Below are positions 7,258 to 9,466 of a stretch of DNA of 9,466 bases, one piece after another. The stretch spans positions 1 through 9,466 of the forward strand of contig JANXVQ010000900.1 of assembly GCA_025351545.1 (NCBI GenBank). The letters are read 5' to 3'. A model generated the notes under the pieces. That model made no database searches. It had not been told where the DNA came from and was given only the letters and a program-made list of their open reading frames with translations. Both the position numbers and the translations under genes were made by a program. The DNA comes from Spirosoma sp. (lineage in GTDB: Bacteria; Bacteroidota; Bacteroidia; Cytophagales; Spirosomataceae). Position 1 is the first letter of the stretch; each line of letters starts with the position of its first letter.

Positions 7258-8634
7258 ATGAACAAGCTTACTGTAGACCACGCTGACGCAGCCACTGAGT
7301 TCAATAAAAATGAAGCCAGAGTCGATTGGCACGATGAAACGCTTTGGTTCGTGCGTACCAAACGCGACCGGGCCGTGGCGTTGGTGCCCGAATGGGAACA
7401 ACTGCGGGAGGCCGCATCGCAAATAAAAAATCATGTGCTGTCGAACATGCATGATTTGCTGACGCAGTTTGAAGCAAATGCTATCCGAAACGGTATTACG
7501 GTTCACTGGGCAGCCAACGGCGACGAACACAACGCGATTATCCATAAGCTGATACAACAGGCAGGGGCTACCCAAATGGTCAAGTCAAAGTCGATGCTGA
7601 CCGAAGAGTGTCACCTCAATAAGTACCTGATTGACAACGGGATTGACGTAATTGACAGCGATTTGGGCGAGCGAATTGTGCAGATGCGGGGCGAGCCACC
7701 GTCCCATATCGTTCTGCCTGCCATTCACCTGACCAAAGCTGAAGTGGGTGAAACGTTTCACCAGCATCTCGGTACGGATAAAGGAGCGACCGACCCTCAA
7801 TACCTGACCGAAGCCGCCCGTCATCACCTGCGCGATACATTTCTAACGCGTAAGGTGGCGCTCACCGGTGTTAACTTTGCCATTGCCGAAACAGGTGGAT
7901 TTGTTGTCTGCACCAACGAAGGCAATGCCGATATGGGGGCGCATTTGGCCGATGTACACATTGCGGCTATGGGATTTGAAAAGATTATTCCCCGCGCTGA
8001 GCACTTGGGCGTATATCTAAGGTTACTGGCCCGTTCGGCTACCGGGCAGCCCATTACAACATTTTCCAGTCATTTTCACCGTCCCCGACCGGGCCAGGAA
8101 ATGCACATTGTTATTGTGGACAATGGCCGTAGCCGCCAGTTGGGTCGGGCCGATTTTAGGAATTCGTTGAAGTGTATCCGGTGTGCAGCCTGCATGAATA
8201 CATGTCCTGTTTATCGGCGGTCGGGTGGGTTTAGTTACCACAGCGCCGTTGCCGGGCCGATTGGGTCAATTCTGGCGCCGAATCTGGACATGAGACAAAA
8301 CGCCGATCTGCCGTTTGCCTCTACACTTTGTGGATCGTGTTCTAACGTATGCCCGGTCAAGATTGATATTCATGACCAACTCTATAAATGGCGGCAGGTG
8401 CTGATGCAGGAAGGCTACGGACCTGGTTCTAAGACTGTTGCCATGAAGGCTATGGCCACGGTGCTGGAATCGCCCCGTTTATATCGAATGGCTGGTAAAA
8501 TAGGGCGGGGCGTTTTACGGTTTGCACCCGTTACCGTCGAAAATCGCTTGAATCCCTGGTATAACCAGCGCGAAATGCCTGAGCCACCTGCCGAAAGTTT
8601 CCACGACTGGTATGTTAACCGTAAAAAAGAATGA
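7258..8634 (+). CDS. lutB: L-lactate utilisation protein LutB (LUD domain plus two Fe-S motifs)
   Basis: The chosen start is the ATG at 7258, giving 458 residues. The open frame extends upstream to 7156, but those 34 codons lie inside lutA and do not resemble LutB. The N-terminal two-thirds is a LUD domain (about residues 35-290, with VALTGVNFAIAETGGFV and TNEGNADM). A bacterial ferredoxin-like motif follows at Cys306, Cys309, Cys312 and Cys316 (CIRCAACMNTCP), then a second at Cys358, Cys361 and Cys365 (LCGSCSNVCP). These match the usual LutB pattern and should hold the 4Fe-4S clusters that pass electrons from lactate. The last 90 residues fit the LutB C-terminal region, including NPWYNQREMPEPPAESFHDW. 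The gene is 11 nt after lutA and overlaps lutC by 4 nt, pointing to coupled translation of complex subunits. Confidence 0.95.
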   Translation: MNKLTVDHADAATEFNKNEARVDWHDETLWFVRTKRDRAVALVPEWEQLREAASQIKNHVLSNMHDLLTQFEANAIRNGITVHWAANGDEHNAIIHKLIQQAGATQMVKSKSMLTEECHLNKYLIDNGIDVIDSDLGERIVQMRGEPPSHIVLPAIHLTKAEVGETFHQHLGTDKGATDPQYLTEAARHHLRDTFLTRKVALTGVNFAIAETGGFVVCTNEGNADMGAHLADVHIAAMGFEKIIPRAEHLGVYLRLLARSATGQPITTFSSHFHRPRPGQEMHIVIVDNGRSRQLGRADFRNSLKCIRCAACMNTCPVYRRSGGFSYHSAVAGPIGSILAPNLDMRQNADLPFASTLCGSCSNVCPVKIDIHDQLYKWRQVLMQEGYGPGSKTVAMKAMATVLESPRLYRMAGKIGRGVLRFAPVTVENRLNPWYNQREMPEPPAESFHDWYVNRKKE

Positions 8635-9215
8635 CCACCCGCGACCAGATGCTGGCTAATATCAAGGCGAACCAGCCTTCATTGCTGCCATTACCAGATC
8701 AGTTCACGTTTACATCGTTGTTTCCTGATCTGACGAAACAATTCATTGACGTACTTATGTTCGTTGGTGGTGTTGCCGTTATTGTGCCGGATTATGAAGC
8801 TATTAAAGATCATATACAGCAGCAATATGCTGGAATGGCAAGTGTGGCAACGACCTGTTCGGCGCTCGCTGACCTGGCCGATATGACGATGGACGTTGCT
8901 GATCCGCATGAACTGGCCGGACTAAATCTGGCTATTATCGAAGGACCATTAGCGGTGGCCGAGAATGCAGCCATCTGGGTAGATGAGCGTCAACTGCCTC
9001 AACGGGTAGCGCCGATGATTACGCAGTATTTAGTCATCATTATTCGGCAATCGACGATTGTTGCCAATATGCATGACGCTTATAAACTGTTGAAGGTTGA
9101 TGAAACTGGATTCGGAACGTTCATTTGCGGCCCGTCAAAAACCGCCGATATTGAGCAGAGTCTGGTTATTGGCGCACATGGCGCCCGCTCGCTAACGGTT
9201 TATATACTGCCGTGA
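8631..9215 (+). CDS. lutC: L-lactate utilisation protein LutC (LUD domain)
   Basis: This 194-residue protein is nearly all LUD domain, the third subunit of the lactate oxidation complex. The diagnostic C-terminal block is intact: EGPLAVAENAAIWV, then FICGPSKTADIEQSLVIGAH, then GARSLTVYIL. The start ATG overlaps the lutB stop in an ATGA arrangement, which favours translational coupling and a 1:1 supply. LUD proteins of this group lack cysteine clusters, and none is seen here. It is the last gene of the operon: 6 nt after its stop codon a large palindromic element begins. No lactate permease or LutR-type regulator is found in the window, so uptake or internal supply of lactate and control of the operon must be sought outside. 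Confidence 0.94.
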   Translation: MTTRDQMLANIKANQPSLLPLPDQFTFTSLFPDLTKQFIDVLMFVGGVAVIVPDYEAIKDHIQQQYAGMASVATTCSALADLADMTMDVADPHELAGLNLAIIEGPLAVAENAAIWVDERQLPQRVAPMITQYLVIIIRQSTIVANMHDAYKLLKVDETGFGTFICGPSKTADIEQSLVIGAHGARSLTVYILP

Positions 9216-9221
9216 TAATAA

Positions 9222-9412
9222 TGGAACCGCACCGGCAGACCGGCTGATCTTTATGCCTGAGTAGTTAGGTGAAAAACTTTGTCAAGGTTCAGGTTTTCTG
9301 TCATTCCGACGTTAGGAGGAATCTTAACGTTGCCAACAAGGAGAGTTCAGGATTCCTTCTAACGTTGGAATGACAGACCTTAATAATCAGCCGGTCCGCC
9401 GGTGCGGTTCTA
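9222..9412. repeat. Nested double inverted repeat (palindromic element) after lutC
   Basis: Two inverted repeats are nested. The outer arms are 9222-9248 and 9386-9412 (25 of 27 positions match; core GAACCGCACCGGC...GACCGGCTGAT). The inner arms are 9297-9323 and 9351-9377 (25 of 27; core TCTGTCATTCC...GGAATC), enclosing a 27-nt loop. The inner mismatches can both form G-U pairs in RNA. The link between outer and inner stems is lopsided: 48 nt on the left, 8 nt on the right. The left link includes a smaller imperfect hairpin (AACTTTGTCAAGGTT, 9275-9289). The TGTCATTCCGA...GAGGAATC wording resembles interspersed palindromes common in Bacteroidota genomes. It could also stop transcription from both sides. 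No target-site duplication was found at its edges. Confidence 0.8.
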
Positions 9413-9414
9413 TT

Positions 9415-9466
9415 CTATTTTCCTTTCAAAATTGTCCCGTAGCGGGGCACGTCTTTGAATAAGTCA
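9415..9466 (-). CDS. Possible C-terminal end of a convergent gene
   Basis: Read from the right edge on the minus strand, one frame gives 16 codons ending DLFKDVPRYGTILKGK and then TAG (9417-9415), which stops just outside the palindromic element. The composition is plausible for a protein tail and the position suits a gene convergent with lutC. Sixteen codons cannot prove coding, and no family can be named. Confidence 0.35.
   Translation of the reverse strand, partial: DLFKDVPRYGTILKGK

Overview
The window looks like chromosome from a mid-GC member of the Bacteroidota, probably a Cytophagales organism of the Spirosoma/Dyadobacter type. Three things point there: a SusC/SusD outer-membrane pair, matches to the TAnnTTTG -7 promoter element of that phylum, and start codons with A-rich leaders in place of clear Shine-Dalgarno sites. 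The genus assignment is a guess from overall look only.

Left block (1-6162, all minus strand). In transcription order it holds a LacI-family regulator, a Tat-exported enolase-superfamily protein resembling acid-sugar dehydratases, a SusC-type TonB-dependent transporter, and the start of a SusD-like_2 lipoprotein that runs off the left edge. The same 12-bp LacI-type site (TTAAACGATTAA, or its reverse complement) occurs just before the regulator, the enolase-family gene and susC. These genes therefore look like one locally controlled uptake and catabolism module for a sugar or sugar-acid ligand. An exact 14-bp stem-loop separates susC from susD.

Right block (6509-9215, plus strand). This is a tight lutA-lutB-lutC operon, encoding the iron-sulfur enzyme complex that oxidises L-lactate to pyruvate. 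Gaps are 11 nt between lutA and lutB and a 4-nt ATGA overlap between lutB and lutC. It diverges from the LacI gene across a 346-bp intergenic region. One possible link between the blocks is that a deoxy-sugar acid dehydratase pathway (L-rhamnonate or L-fuconate type) ends in lactaldehyde or lactate, which LutABC would consume. That is inference.

Right end (9216-9466). A nested pair of 27-bp inverted repeats, each matching at 25 of 27 positions, fills the space after lutC. It looks like an interspersed palindromic element, possibly doubling as a bidirectional transcription stop. The last 52 bases could be the C-terminal end of a convergent minus-strand gene.

No RNA genes, CRISPR array or transposase gene were seen. 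Most of the window is ordinary Bacteroidota metabolism. The parts most worth a second look are the repeated operator, the unusual active-site pattern of the enolase-family protein, and the nested palindrome.
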